A stretch of DNA of 64,000 bases from Caenorhabditis elegans (taxonomy: Eukaryota; Nematoda; Chromadorea; Rhabditida; Rhabditidae): contig NC_003283.11 in the NCBI RefSeq assembly GCF_000002985.6, forward strand, positions 18,539,501-18,603,500, read 5' to 3'. Shown here one piece after another: positions 31,330 through 42,827 of the stretch. Position numbers and translations under genes: made by a program. The notes under the pieces are model-generated. The model ran no database searches, was not told where the DNA came from, and saw only the letters and a program-made list of their open reading frames with translations. The stretch's first letter is position 1. Every line of letters begins with the position of its first letter.

Positions 31330-32325
31330 CTATTTTCTTTAACCTACACATGTAACTTGTTTCAACCATCCCTCCGCCGACTTCCACCCAATGGTTTTCG
31401 ATTGAAATCGACCAAAAAAAATCGGCGTTTTTTTTCGAAATTTCTTCGAGAAGAGAGAGGTGACGTTGTAACAATTTTCTGTGTGTGTATTCTTTGACGT
31501 CTTACAGAATTTACTGGAAATTTGAAGAATTTCCAGTTGTTTTTGTAATGAAACATAACAATTTCAATTTTCAAGTCAGTGATCAATTTTTGAAAAAAAA
31601 AATTTTTGGAAAAATTATTTTCTGAAAATAATTTTTCTCAGTACAAAAAAATGTTTCTAATACAAAAATATGAATTCTCCATAAAATTTCCGTTGATTTG
31701 ACACCCATTTTGACTATATTCCGTAAACTTTGAAGCTTAAAGCCTAAAGCAGCCTGAAACGGCCCAGTCCGGCCTGAAACTTTGATTTACAGCATTTTTC
31801 TAGATAATGCAAAATATTTCTCAAATTTACACAGAACTATAACATCTATTAGTTAAGTTTTGAGAAAATATGAACTAGGGCCCGAAACGGCCCAAAATGG
31901 CCCGAAATTTGTCTCAATATAGCCTGAACCGGCCTATTTTGACCTGCAACTTTTATTATTTAGATGTCTTGTCAAAAACTATTTTTTCTCACTCAGTTAG
32001 CATTTGCTTCATCTTTAAATTCGTTAATTTTTGAAAATTAGAAATTTAGGCCTGGAACGGCCCAAAAACGGCCTAAATTTCAAACTTTTCGGAATATAGC
32101 CAATATGGGTTTCACAATTTTGGAAATTCTACGTAAATTTCAAATTTCCTACTTGCAAACAGTTTAAGTGCCCCAAATGTCCCCCAAGTACCAAAAAAAA
32201 ATTGGAATTTTTTTTTCGAAAAATTTTCAAAAATAAATTTTTTGTTCCTACTTATTATTATTGATTTCATCGATTTTTTTTCTTTTTCATAACTTTTTTT
32301 CACAATTTTCCCAGTAAAAACCGTC
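31330..32325. other. Intergenic with GGCC-type repeats
   Basis: 31330-31600 is ordinary DNA without a supported gene. 31680-32110 carries two GGCC/ACCCAT(A/T)TTGAC repeat copies. A 5' exon of the next gene could be hidden here, but I could not find one. Confidence 0.45.
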
Positions 32326-32337
32326 CATTTTCAGATT

Positions 32338-33429
32338 ATGCAAGCTCTATGGCCATACAATAGTAATTCGAATGTTAATTTGCCAAATTACAGGCATATT
32401 ACATGGGATAGGTATTATGTTAATGAACATTATGATAGTAAGTTAATTTTTATTGATTTTTGAGGAAAAAAAATTATCAAAAAAAGATTCCAAAAAAAAA
32501 ATCCAAAATTAAAAAAAAAATTTCAAAATGTTTTTTCCGTAATTTTCTAATTTTTTCTAAAACTCAAAAAAAATTAATTTCTTAAATACAAACAAAGAAG
32601 ACACTACAAACTACGAAATACCTTATTCCAGAACACGTAAATGTGAGTAGTGGAGTAGCGGCAGGCGTCACAATTGGTATCTTCTTCATAGTATTCGTAC
32701 TAACTTTCGGGTGCAGAATCTACAGCCAATATATTGATCGGGGACAGGGAAATGCAAATTCTCCACAGAATGGAGGTGAGATTGCTGAAATTTCAAAAAA
32801 AAAATCCAAAAAAAATCGATAAAAAATAAAATGTTTTCGAGAATTTTGAGAAAAACGACACTGAGGGGACATTTTGGGGACACTTGGATGTTTGCAAGCA
32901 AGAAATTCGAAATCTCCGTAAAATTTCCAAAATTTTGACACCCATATTGGCTATATTCTGAAAAGTTTAAAATTCAGGCCGTTTTTGGGCCATTCCAGGC
33001 CTAAATTTCTAACTTTTGAAAATTAACCAATTTTTTAATGGATTTAATGCACATTAAATACAACGTGATAGTTTTTGACAACAAACCTGATTAATAAAAG
33101 TTTCATACCGAAATAGGCCGTTTCAGGCTGCGTTAGGCCTTAAAATTCAAAGTTCACGAAATAAAGTCAATATGGGTGTCAAATCAACGGAAAGTTTATG
33201 GAGATTTCAAATTTTTATACTAGAACTCTCTAAATTGTCCACAAGTGCCCAAAAACCTCAAAATTCACCGATTTTCCCCAAATTTTCGCAATTTTCAGAA
33301 ACAATAATGAGCGAAGCCATCGCCTCAGACATGTGGATATGCGGGCGCCCTTCCGAACCGCCTCCGCCCTACGAGATCGCCATTTTTATGCCAACCACGT
33401 CACCGTGCCATAGTGTAGTTGATGTGTAG
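32338..33429 (+). CDS. Small single-pass membrane protein with PPPPY tail motif
   Basis: Not recognised. Exons 32338-32437, 32632-32775, 33299-33429 (stop TAG), all in phase, give 124 residues. The N-terminal part is polar and tyrosine/asparagine rich with one NVSS glycosylation site. It is followed by a transmembrane helix (SSGVAAGVTIGIFFIVFVLTFGC, about residues 39-60) and a cytoplasmic tail with EPPPPYE, a WW-domain ligand of PPxY type. The start is uncertain: TTTTCAG just before it could be a spliced-leader site or an intron end, in which case a signal-peptide exon lies upstream. AATAAA is at 33510-33515. Convergent with the PLD gene, 218 bp between stops. The layout recalls small shisa/CYYR-like adaptors, but no cysteine pattern supports that. 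Confidence 0.65.
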
Positions 33430-33509
33430 TTTGTAGTCTGTATTATTGATTTTTTTGTGTATAGTTAAAGCTCAGTTTTTTTGTTGCCATGACCCTGTTG
33501 ATAAATGCC

Positions 33510-33515
33510 AATAAA
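33510..33515 (+). promoter_or_regulatory. Poly(A) signal AATAAA of the small membrane protein gene
   Basis: Canonical hexamer 81 bp after the stop TAG, before the convergent PLD gene's 3' end. Confidence 0.65.
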
Positions 33516-33647
33516 ATTATGTAAATATTTTTTTTTCCAAAAAAAAAATCTCTCTCAAAAATTCCAAAAATTTATTAAATTATGTACAAAAAAATACAAC
33601 CGGTAATCAAAAAAAATCAAAAAAAATTCAACAAAAAATCAATAAAA

Positions 33648-36600
33648 TCACTCGGAATTAGCCGTGACAGGTGTGGCGAACAGTCTCGGGTCCTTTGTAC
33701 CTTCGCAGAAATCTCCAGTGTTACTTGTCACACATTTTTCAAAATATTCATCGAGTGGGTGGGAATATGCACTTTCCCAGTCGCGGGTGAAGATATCCTA
33801 CAAAAAATTGGTAAAATTTGGTGAAAACTAGCCTAGAAACTACTGTATCGAGAAATGCGCCAAGGTAGCTTGCTGGCGCATTTTCGGTGCATTGCAGTGA
33901 TATTAACACAAGTAACATTTTCGCTCACACTGTATCAAGAATTGTGCCAAGGAAAGTTGTTGGCGCAATTCTCGTGCCTTGACGCAATTCTCGTGCTTTG
34001 ACGCAATTCTAGTGCTTCGCCGTATTTCAAGTGTTTTGGTGCAATTCTAGTACCTTGACACAATTTTAGTACCTTGGCGCAATTCTATTGCTTTGACACA
34101 ATTTTAGTACCTTGGCGCAATTCTATTGCTTTGACACAATTTTTGCGCCTTGACGCATTTCTAGTGCCTTGACGCAATTCTCGTGCGTTGACGCAATCCT
34201 GGTGCCTCGGCGAAATTCTAGTGCCCTGACGCATTTCCAGTTTCTTGGCGCAATTCTCGTGTCTTGACGCAATTCTCGTGTCTTGGCGCATGTCTAGTGC
34301 CTTGACGCAAATCTAGTGTCCTTGACGCATTTCTCGATACCCTTGTAAAACAGCCAGTTTTCCTTGGATTTTTGCAGGATTTTCACGGAATTTCAAGAAA
34401 TTTTACCTTCAACTCATCCACAAAAGGCCGCTTCTCCCCGGTTTGCCTGATAACTATCGCAGCTCCAGTAGTTCCACCCATAAAATAGTCTCCCGACCAA
34501 TTTGAGGTTCCAATAATTCCCGCCGACTCGGTGACCATGAATTTATTATGCGTCCGGCGCTCCCGATTAATTACTATACTTTCAATGTTGGTACGTGGAA
34601 CTTTGAAGATTTTCTGGAATATTTATTGTTTTTTTGTGAACAGTTTCGAAATCTCCATGAAATTTGCAAAATTTTAACACCCATATTGACTATTTTCTGA
34701 AAAATTAAAGTTTTAGGCCGTTCCAGGCCGGTTTAGGCCTGTTTAGGCTCAAAATTTCAGATTTGTTCAAATATAGCCAATATGGGTGCCAAATTAACGA
34801 GAATTTTATGAGAAACTTGAATTTGACACAAAAAATATGATTTTTCAAATGAAAATTGTTGCAAGTGCGCTCCATTGGTAAATTCCTTCAATTTCATCGG
34901 TTTTCCTCCAATTTTTTACCAAAACCCATGAAATTTTTTCTATTTTCTGAAAATTAAAGTAACTCACCACTTCCATAGTACCATTAGCATGGAAACCATT
35001 CAACGATTCCAAGGATCTCAGGAACCTCGTTCCAATATCCGGATAATGAAGCGCGGCGGCTAGGAATCGAATTTTGACGCCTCTAACCACCGCCCGTCGG
35101 ATCGCGTCATCAATATTCGAGAAATGTACACGTGGATTACGGTAGATGAACAACGGGAAATAGTCCATAACATGGATATCAATGAATTTCTTGGCGGCGT
35201 CAATTTCCGAGACAATTGCGTCGAGGTCCCATGTACGGCGTGGGTTGTTGAGCTCTTTTGGGGAGGTCTGCAAAAACATTGGAATAAAATAGAGTGAAAA
35301 TTTGAAAAATTCAGAAAATTTGACCCTAAAAATCGATATTTTCACAAAAAAATCGATATACAAAAATTTTTTAAAAATTTCCAAAAAAAAATGTTTTTTT
35401 TGGAAATTTTCGAATTTTTGTTTAAAAATTTTTTAGTCAACAATTTCTTCTGAAAATTTTCAAAAACTCACCGCGATATAAACCTGAGCCTTGGCTCCTT
35501 GTACTTGCATTTCCAGCGGGTACTCCTTGTTATAGGCGGCTTTAACTTTCAGTGCCCCATTTGACTCGATGCCTTTATTCTGGAAAATTTGAAAATTTGG
35601 CTCTGTCAGAAAATAGGGAATTTGAATTTTTCGTGTAAACTAGACAAAAGTGCGTTTAAAAAAAGCCAAAAATGCATCTAAAACTACTGTATCGAGGAAT
35701 GCGCCAAGGTGGCTTGCTGGCGCAACTTTCGTGCAATTATTAAATTATGGTGCACTGAAGTGATATTAATATTGTATCAAAAAATGCGCCAAGGTATGCT
35801 GTTGGCGCAATCTTAGTGCCTTGCCACAATTTTAGTGCCTTGATGCAATTTTAGTGCCTTGGCGCAATTCTAGTTCCTTGGCGCATTTCTAGTGCCTTGG
35901 CGCAATTCTAGTGCCTTGACGCATTTCTAGTCCCTTGACGACATTCTAGTGCGCTAACGCAATTCTAGTTCCTTGACGCATTTCTAGTGCCTTGGCGCAA
36001 TTCTAGTGCTTTGACACAATTCTAGTGCCTTGGCGCAATTCTAGTTCCTTGACACATTTCTAGTGCCTTGGCGCAATTCAAGTGCCTTGGCGCATTTCTA
36101 TTGCCTTGGCGCAATTCTAGTGCCTTGACGCGTTTCTCGATACCCTTGTAAAATTGTCAGTTTCCAACCGATTTTCGTAATTTTTTGTGCACACCCCCAA
36201 ACACATGAGGGTCTTCTTACCTTCAAATCCCACAAAACATGGAAAATATTATGCATATCCTCTCCAAGACATTCGCAATCTTCCACCAAAACACCCAACT
36301 CCATTTTCTGATTCAAACTCCGCCAGTCCAAATTCGCCGAGCCCAAATAAAAGCTTTTCCGGTCGGCGACCAAAAATTTCGAATGCATTTTTCCACGGCC
36401 CATATATTCGGAAATATCGATTGATTTCCGGGTCACCGCGCCGAAATTCTCCAAAATCACACCGTCGGCGTTGTCGCCCTTATCCTTTGGCGGGTAGTTT
36501 TCCACCATTCTGACGGCAACTTTTCGGGATTTTCCTACTGCCATTAGGGTGTTGTAGATGGAATCTCCCTGGAAATTGAGGAAATTTGAAAATTTGAAGT

Positions 36601-37949
36601 TTTTGGAAAAAGTTGTTTTTTTTTTCAAAAAAATTTTTGAAGTTTTTTTCGAAAAAAAATTTTCAAAAATTTTCAAAAAAAATTTTTTTTTTTCAAAGTT
36701 TGGAAAAAAGTTCTCATACCTCTACAGAATAATACTTTGCAGAGTCCCCGAGCACATGTTTCCCCTGCAAACTCGACTTGTAAGCCGCCACGTAGAGCTC
36801 CTCCTGAGCATTTGAAATTAGCGATTTCCAGGCGCGAAACGTGGATAATGGGAATACGGTATCTTCGCCGAATGAAATATTTGCTGGAATTGTTTCCACT
36901 ATTCGTAATCTGAAATTTTATGAAAATTGGATTTTTTGAAATTTTCGGAAAAAAATTTCAAAAACAATTTTTTCAAAATTTTTAAATTTCTGTTCCACTT
37001 CGAAAATTCAATTTTTTTTAAATTTCCCGCCAAAACTCACTTGCAAGTATTAAAACATTGACGATCCCTAACCAATTGAATTTCTGGTTTTTCCGGTAAT
37101 TTTGTGATAAGTCCTATTGTGAGGAAGGGTATTAATAATATCACGAAGCCCTGAAAAAAATAATTTATAAAGATTAATGTTTTGGTTTTTTTTTTAAGTT
37201 TAGAAAGCATTGAAGTAGAAAATTTTAAACTTCCAAGAAAAAAAATTTTTTTGGAAATTTTGGAAAAATTAAAAAAAGGTTTTATTGAATTTTTTAAAAA
37301 TTATTATGTGTTTTTTAAAAATTATATTTTTAAAAATTAAATTTTTTTTCTCTGAAAAAAACAGAAAATTTAAATTCGAAACTTCAAAAAAAAATTTTTT
37401 TTGCAAATTTTTAATTTTTTTATTTTCACACTATTTATACTTTGAAAACAAAAATCCAAAAAGTAATTAAAAAATAAGTTCAATTTATTTTTCAAAATTG
37501 AAAAACTATAAAAAATTCCAAAAAATTAATTTTTGGCAAATTTATTAAATTTTTTTCAATTTTTAAAATGTCTGTAAGTTCTATCATTTTAAAATTTCTA
37601 GTTAAAGTATGAGCTAATTTTCAAATTTTTTTAGTTAAAAATTCAGAAAAAATTCTATAATTTTTTGAATTAAAAAAAATTGAAACCTAAAAAAATATTT
37701 TTTTTGGAATTTTTGAAAATTCTAAAAAAATTCAGATGACTTTTTTTTTAAATATAAAAAACTTAATAAAAATGTTAAAAATTTACAGAAAATTCCAAAA
37801 ATGAATGTTTTATTTGATTTTGGAGATTTCCAAAATTTAATCAATAACATCCAATTTTCCCAACAAAAAGATCTCAAAAAATTCAATCTGAAACGTACCG
37901 ATATTGTGAATTTGTATTTTAATTCATTAGATTCTTGTGCCATTGTCAT
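33648..37949 (-). CDS. PLD3/PLD4-type phospholipase D family protein
   Basis: Type II membrane protein, 487 residues (human PLD3 is 490). Exons (minus): 37899-37949, 37041-37150, 36720-36909, 36221-36568, 35472-35579, 34968-35267, 34407-34613, 33648-33797; every phase closes. Cytoplasmic residues 1-17, signal anchor about 18-35 (GFVILLIPFLTIGLI), then a lumenal domain starting CFNTCKLRIVETIP. First HKD motif HSKFLVAD (about 179-186) with GSANLDWRS; second HNKFMVTE (about 391-398) with GTSNWSGDYF. The second motif has Glu in place of Asp, as in mammalian PLD3/PLD4. In mammals these are endolysosomal 5' exonucleases for single-stranded nucleic acid rather than classic lipases. A TRDWESAYSHPLD tail matches PLD3. 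ATG 37949 is preferred over 37943; nothing further upstream in frame is an ATG. Two introns carry the same 19-bp minisatellite. Confidence 0.92.
33845..34345. repeat. 19-bp minisatellite in PLD intron (first array)
   Basis: Unit GTGCCTTGACGCAATTCTA with variants (TTGGCGC, TTGACAC, ATTTCTA). It fills the intron between exons 34407-34613 and 33648-33797. Confidence 0.85.
34625..34960. other. PLD intron with one GGCC-type repeat
   Basis: Holds ACACCCATATTGACTATTTTC and GGCCGTTCCAGGCCGG with a mirrored CAATATGGGTGCC. No extra exon is seen. Confidence 0.55.
35680..36150. repeat. 19-bp minisatellite in PLD intron (second array)
   Basis: Same unit (GTGCCTTGGCGCAATTCTA) and same orientation as the array at 33845-34345, in the intron between exons 36221-36568 and 35472-35579. 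Both arrays start with a related ACTGTATCGAG(A/G)AATGCGCC segment and end with TTTCTCGATACCCTTGTAAAA. Confidence 0.85.
37160..37890. other. First PLD intron, AT-rich
   Basis: A/T homopolymer-rich DNA between the first two coding exons (intron 37151-37898). No repeat family or gene is recognised. Confidence 0.5.
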
Positions 37950-38260
37950 GTATATTTCAACAAAAAATTTCAATTTCTCTCCAAATTATTCCCAAATTTT
38001 TCTCAATTTTCCACTCGAAAAAGTGTCAAATATCGAAAATTGTGAGGCAAAAGAGTGAAACTGAAAGTAGGAAACTATCCGGTGATAAGCACCGCGTATT
38101 TATGTGCATTTTCTTATCAGTTAATGATCTGATAGACAGTTTGTCAGGGAGCCTGACACCGTCACGCGCCTCCACAATTGACTAATTGACGTCAATAAGC
38201 CCACGGAAAATCAGGAAATTGCACTTGATAAGGGCTAAAAAAAGAGGTTGAACTTTAAGA
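37950..38260 (-). promoter_or_regulatory. PLD promoter with GATA sites and a CRE palindrome
   Basis: GATA sites: TGATAA 38083-38088, CTTATCAGTT 38113-38122 (AACTGATAAG on the gene strand), TGATAG 38130-38135, TGATAA 38226-38231. A full CRE, TGACGTCA, is at 38187-38194. The DNA is non-repetitive. ACTGATAAG is the extended intestinal GATA consensus in C. elegans; intestinal expression is inferred. Confidence 0.55.
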
Positions 38261-38397
38261 CTATGGGAAAAGTCAGTTGATTCTTGTTTTAACGGTGCGA
38301 AAACGTGAAAAAATTCAAAATTTTGGCGAAAAACTACCCAGGAAATGTCCGCTGCTCAATTTCTATAGAAATTTGGGTGTCGAAAAAGCATGTATAG

Positions 38398-38815
38398 CCC
38401 CGGTAAGTGTCGGCTGCTAAAACTGTAGCCACCCGGCAGGTGTCGGCTGCTAAAACTATAGCCTCCCGGTAGGTGTCGGCTGCTAAAACTATAGCCTCCC
38501 GGCAGGTGTCGGCTGCTAAAGTTATAGCGACCCGGCAGATGTCGGCTGCTAAACTAAGTATAGCCACCCGGCAGGTGTCGGCTGCTAAAACTATAGCCTC
38601 CCGGCAGGTGTCGGCTGCTAAAACTATAGCCACCAGGTAAGTGTCGGCTACTAAAACTATAGCCTCCCGGCAGGTGTCGGCTGCTAAAACTATAGCCTCC
38701 CGGCAGGTGTCGGCTGCTAAAACTATAGCTTCCCGGAAGGTGTCGGCTGCTAAAACTATAGCCACCCGGTAAGTGTCGGCTGCTCAAACCCTGGAGATGT
38801 CCGCCGCTAAGAAGC
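38398..38815. repeat. 33-bp minisatellite CCGGCAGGTGTCGGCTGCTAAA...
   Basis: About twelve copies of a 33-bp unit (CCGGCAGGTGTCGGCTGCTA then AAACTATAGCCTC). Because 33 is divisible by 3, the minus strand stays open with an 11-residue repeat; this is not a gene. Remnants follow at 38895-38935, and outlying copies sit at 59660-59775. Confidence 0.85.
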
Positions 38816-39219
38816 CAACCATTTTTGCAATTTTTTTTTGATATTTCAGGTAATTTTAGCTATAAAGATCAAAATCGATTATCAGGAATTTCTAGGAGCG
38901 GCCGACATTTCCCGGGTCGACGGACACCCGGAAACACCGATAGACTGTACTTTCAGACTTTTCCAACTCCACTGATTAGCCTAAAATTATCACGTGGCGC
39001 CTATTTTTGGACTGATCATTGAATACAATTTTATCATGTGATAATTATTTTTGAATTTTTGAAAATTTATCAAAATTTTGGTTTTGATTTTGATTTTCAA
39101 TGATCAAAATTGACGTGATTTTTACATTTGTTTTTGAGATTTTTTGTCTGAAAAACTAAAAATGATAAGCTGATAATGGTTGTTTTTAAGCGTTTTCTGG
39201 TGTTCTGCAAGCAATTTTC

Positions 39220-41790
39220 AGCACAAACAATTTTGAGGACAGTTTTGAGGAGGAAATTCAAATTTTTAGACAATTTTAGGGCGGGAAAATGGAAGTTTTC
39301 GGCATTTTTACACTGGAAATTTTAAATTTCAGGCAATTTCAGGCGGAAAAATTGAAGATTTAGTCATTTTTTCATAGGAAATTCAGAATTTTCCGGCACT
39401 TCTCTATGGACAATTCACAATTTTCGACATTTTCACATAGGAAAATTGAATTTTCAGCTATGTTTAGGCTGGAAAATTGAAGATTTAGGCAATTTTGCAT
39501 AGGAAAACCAAATTTTCAGGCAATTTTCTATTGGAAATTTAAATTTTCAAACATTTTTACATTGGAAAATCACATTTTCAGACAATTTTCTATTGGAAAT
39601 TCTAATTAGCAGACAATTTTCTATTGGAAATTCGAATTTTTAACTATTTTTACATAGGAATCTCAAGTTTTCAGACTTTTTTCTATTGGAAAATCAAAAT
39701 TTCAGACATTTTTTTATGGAAAATTCAGGATTTCAGACATTTGTACCAGGGAGAACCAAATGTTCAGACATTTTTACTTCGAAAATTTGAAATTTCAGAT
39801 ATTTTTAAATAAGAAATTCAAGTTTTCATGCATTTTGGGATAGGAAATTCAAATTTTTGCCACTTTTCTATGGGAAAATCAAATTTTCAGACATTTTACT
39901 ATTGGAAAATCGTATTTTTAGACCATTTATATAGGAAATTTGAAATTTCACACATTTTTACATTGGAGAAATTTACAGACATTTTTCTATTGGAAATTCA
40001 AATTTTCAAACATTTTCAGATAATTATTTCCAAAAAAATAACATACCTCATGATTTTCCTTGTTTTCGAGACCTGAGCCACACTTTGTCAGAGTATATTG
40101 GAGCATTGACTGGCTTGAAGTTCTGGCTGGAATTAAAAAAAAACACGGCTGTGCGGCAAGTAGAGCAAAAACAATGTTCAAAAATTTTCAAACCAGGAAG
40201 TTTTGATTTTTAGATATTTTTACATGGGAAAATTAAATTTTAGGGCCTGAAAATTATCTGGAAATGCCAGAAATTTCAGTTTTCTTATGCAAAAATAGTC
40301 TGAAAAATTGATTTTCTTATGTAAAAATGCCTGAAATTTCAATATTCTTATGTAAAAACGGCTAAAATTTCATTTTTTATATGTCAAAATGTCTGAAATT
40401 ATAAATTTCTTATGTAAAAAAAGTCCGAAAATTTGATTTTCCATAGCAAATTGTTTGAAACTTCGATGTTCCTATGTAAAAGTGTCTGAAAATTTGACTT
40501 TTCTATGTAAAAATTGACTGAAAATCTAATTTTTCTATGCAAAATTGTCTGAAATTTCAGTTTTCTTATGCAAAAATAGTCTGAAAATTCGATTTTCTAA
40601 TGTAAAAATGCCTGAAATTTCAATATTCTTATGTAAAATCGGCTAAAATTTCATTTTTTATGAGTATATTTTTTTTAGAGTATATTGGAGCATTGACTGG
40701 CTTGAAGTTCTGGCTGGAAATTTAAAAAAAAAACACGGCTGTGCGGCAAGTAGAGCAAACAATTTTTCAAAATTATTCAAACCAGGAAGTTTTGATTTTT
40801 AGATATTTTTACATGGGAAAATTAAATTTTAGGGCCTGAAAATTATCTGGAAATGCCAGAAATTTTGAATTTCCTATGTAAAAATGTTTCAAATTTCAAA
40901 TTTCATATTAAAGATTGTCTGAAAATTCGATTTTCCTATGTAAAAATGCCTGAAATTTTGAATTTCTTGTCGAAAAATGTCTAAAAAACTCTCAATTTTA
41001 CGATCTAAAACTGTCAGAAATTTAGATTTTCCTGTGTAAAAATATTTGAAATTTTGAATTTATTATATATACAATCCTGAATTTTCAAAATTCCTATGTC
41101 TTAAATGTCTTAAATTTTGATTATCCCATTTAAAATGTGTGAAATTTTGATTTTCCTATGTGAAAATATGTGAATTTTTGAATTTTGAATTTTAAAAAGC
41201 CTGAAATTTCAATTTCTTATGTAGAAAAGTCTGAAACTCACAATTTTCCAATGTTAAAATGACTGAAACTTACAGATTTCCTGTGTAAAATTTATGAAAA
41301 ATGCAAATTTTCACAGATTTTTGACTAAAAACCTCGTCATTTCCGCTTTTTTTCCAGAATCTATACGTCATAGGTTGGTTGAAACGAATGATCAATTTTG
41401 TTTTTTTTTGTGAACTTTGAATCATCACCCTCGTCAACAGCTTACAATTTGTATCATCATACTGTTTTATTTTAACATTCACTTTTTTTCCAGTTTTGTT
41501 CAGTTTTTTTTATTGGAAAATTTCATATAAAAGTCTAAATTTCTATGTAAAAACCTTTGAATTTGTTATTTTTTGTCCTAAAAATTTTGGATTTTCTACA
41601 AAAAAACCATATGCGAATTCAATTTCCTACCTAAACACCTCTGAAACCTTGATTTTTAGCTAAAAATTTCTGAAATTTCGAATTTCACATTTAACCAAAA
41701 ATATTTTCCAACTCAAAAACCGTCAAACCTCATGATTTTCTGTTAAAAGTGTCTGAATATTAGATTTTTGAGAACTAAAATTCACTGAAA
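39220..41790. repeat. Dispersed ~33-bp repeat TTTTTACATAGGAAAATCGAAATTTCAGACA
   Basis: Irregular copies of the unit CATTTTTACATAGGAAA plus TTCAAATTTTCAGA on the + strand up to about 40000, then mostly the inverse (TTTCCTATGTAAAAATGTCTGA). A block of about 250 bp is duplicated at 40085-40310 and 40675-40900. 41270-41500 is a non-repetitive patch. Confidence 0.7.
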
Positions 41791-41895
41791 ATTCAAATTT
41801 CCTATGTTAATGGCCGTTTTATGACACTTTTTGACCCGACTTAAAAAATTTTTTTCTTTTTTTCGGATTTTTCGGAATTTCTGGAAATTTTTCAA

Positions 41896-42305
41896 GTCTA
41901 AGCCTAAGCCTAAGCCTAAGCCTAAGCCTAAGCCTAAGCCTAAGCCTAAGACTATCCCTAAGCCTAAGCCTAAGCCAAAGCCTACGCCTAAATCTAAGCA
42001 TTAGCTTAAGCCTAAGCCTAAGCCTAAATCTAAGCCTGAGCCTAAGCCTAAACCACAGCCTAAGCCTGAGCCTAAGACTATCCCTAAGCCTAAGCCTAAG
42101 CCAAAGCCTACGCCTAAATCTAAGCCTTAGCTGAAGCCTAAGACTAAGCCTAAGCCTAAGCCTAAGCCTAAGCCTAAACCAAAGCCTAAGCCTGAGCCTA
42201 AGACTATCCCTAAGCCTAAGCCTAAGCCAAAGCCTACGCCTAAATCTAAGCCTTAGATTAAGCCTAAGCCTAAATCTAAACCTAAGCCTTAGATTAAGCC
42301 TAAGC
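41896..42305 (-). repeat. Interstitial telomere-like array (GCCTAA)n
   Basis: Degenerate GCCTAA with a higher-order unit of about 120 bp containing GACTATCCCTAAGCC and GCCAAAGCCTACGCC (three copies, at about 41950, 42078 and 42202). Confidence 0.9.
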
Positions 42306-42755
42306 AATATCAAGCTCTTTGAACTTTTTGTTGATGCTTCTTCACTCTATTTCCGATCGCAAAACGACCAAAATTCCATCAATCTTCCCAAAAGTCACGC
42401 GGCGGGACCCAAAATTAATGTCAGCTGCCGTCGTAGGGAAAAGAGGCCAAACTTTTCGAAAAGTTGACATGATCATACAACACTTGGCACCCGAATTCCT
42501 GTCAAAAAGTGTAATTTGGAGCACACAGCTGTCCGTAAAGACGGGATGCTTCTTCTAAACAACCCACCCGGAGCATTTGCTCTTTGAAATGCCTCTTGGA
42601 AATGCTCCACGAGCTCCAAGAATTTTTAAATTTCAAATTTTTTTAGAAATGCACCTCCAAGAGCCTAACTTGAAAATTGTTTGCTATTATTCCCACGTCA
42701 AATTTTATCTGAAAAACAAATTCCAGCATAATTCTGAGTTTACTGGTACAGTCTT
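42306..42755. other. Unique spacer between opposed telomere-like arrays
   Basis: About 450 bp of non-repeat DNA with an open frame at 42319-42558 (79 codons) that has no recognisable similarity, start context or splice support. Confidence 0.4.
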
Positions 42756-42827
42756 CAGGCGTAGGCTTAGGCTTAGTGTTAGGGTTAGGCTTAGGCTTGG
42801 GCTAGGCTGAGGCTTAGGAATAGGCTT
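42756..42827 (+). repeat. Short telomere-like array (TTAGGC)n
   Basis: Degenerate TTAGGC units, opposite in orientation to 41896-42305. Confidence 0.8.

Noticed and set aside
32686..32941. Minus-strand frames opposite the small membrane protein gene
   Set aside because: They are shadows of the exon at 32632-32775 and of a GGCC repeat; no splice support.
38334..38787. 143-codon frame with an 11-residue repeat
   Set aside because: The minisatellite unit is 33 bp, so any frame without a stop in the unit stays open. No signal peptide, splice site or family match.
41270..41482. 70-codon minus-strand frame
   Set aside because: It lies in a small non-repetitive patch and begins plausibly, but has no recognisable domain, and its C-terminal part runs into repeat sequence.
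42319..42558. 79-codon frame between telomere-like arrays
   Set aside because: No family resemblance, no splice-site or spliced-leader context, and a comparable frame on the opposite strand; not supported as a gene.
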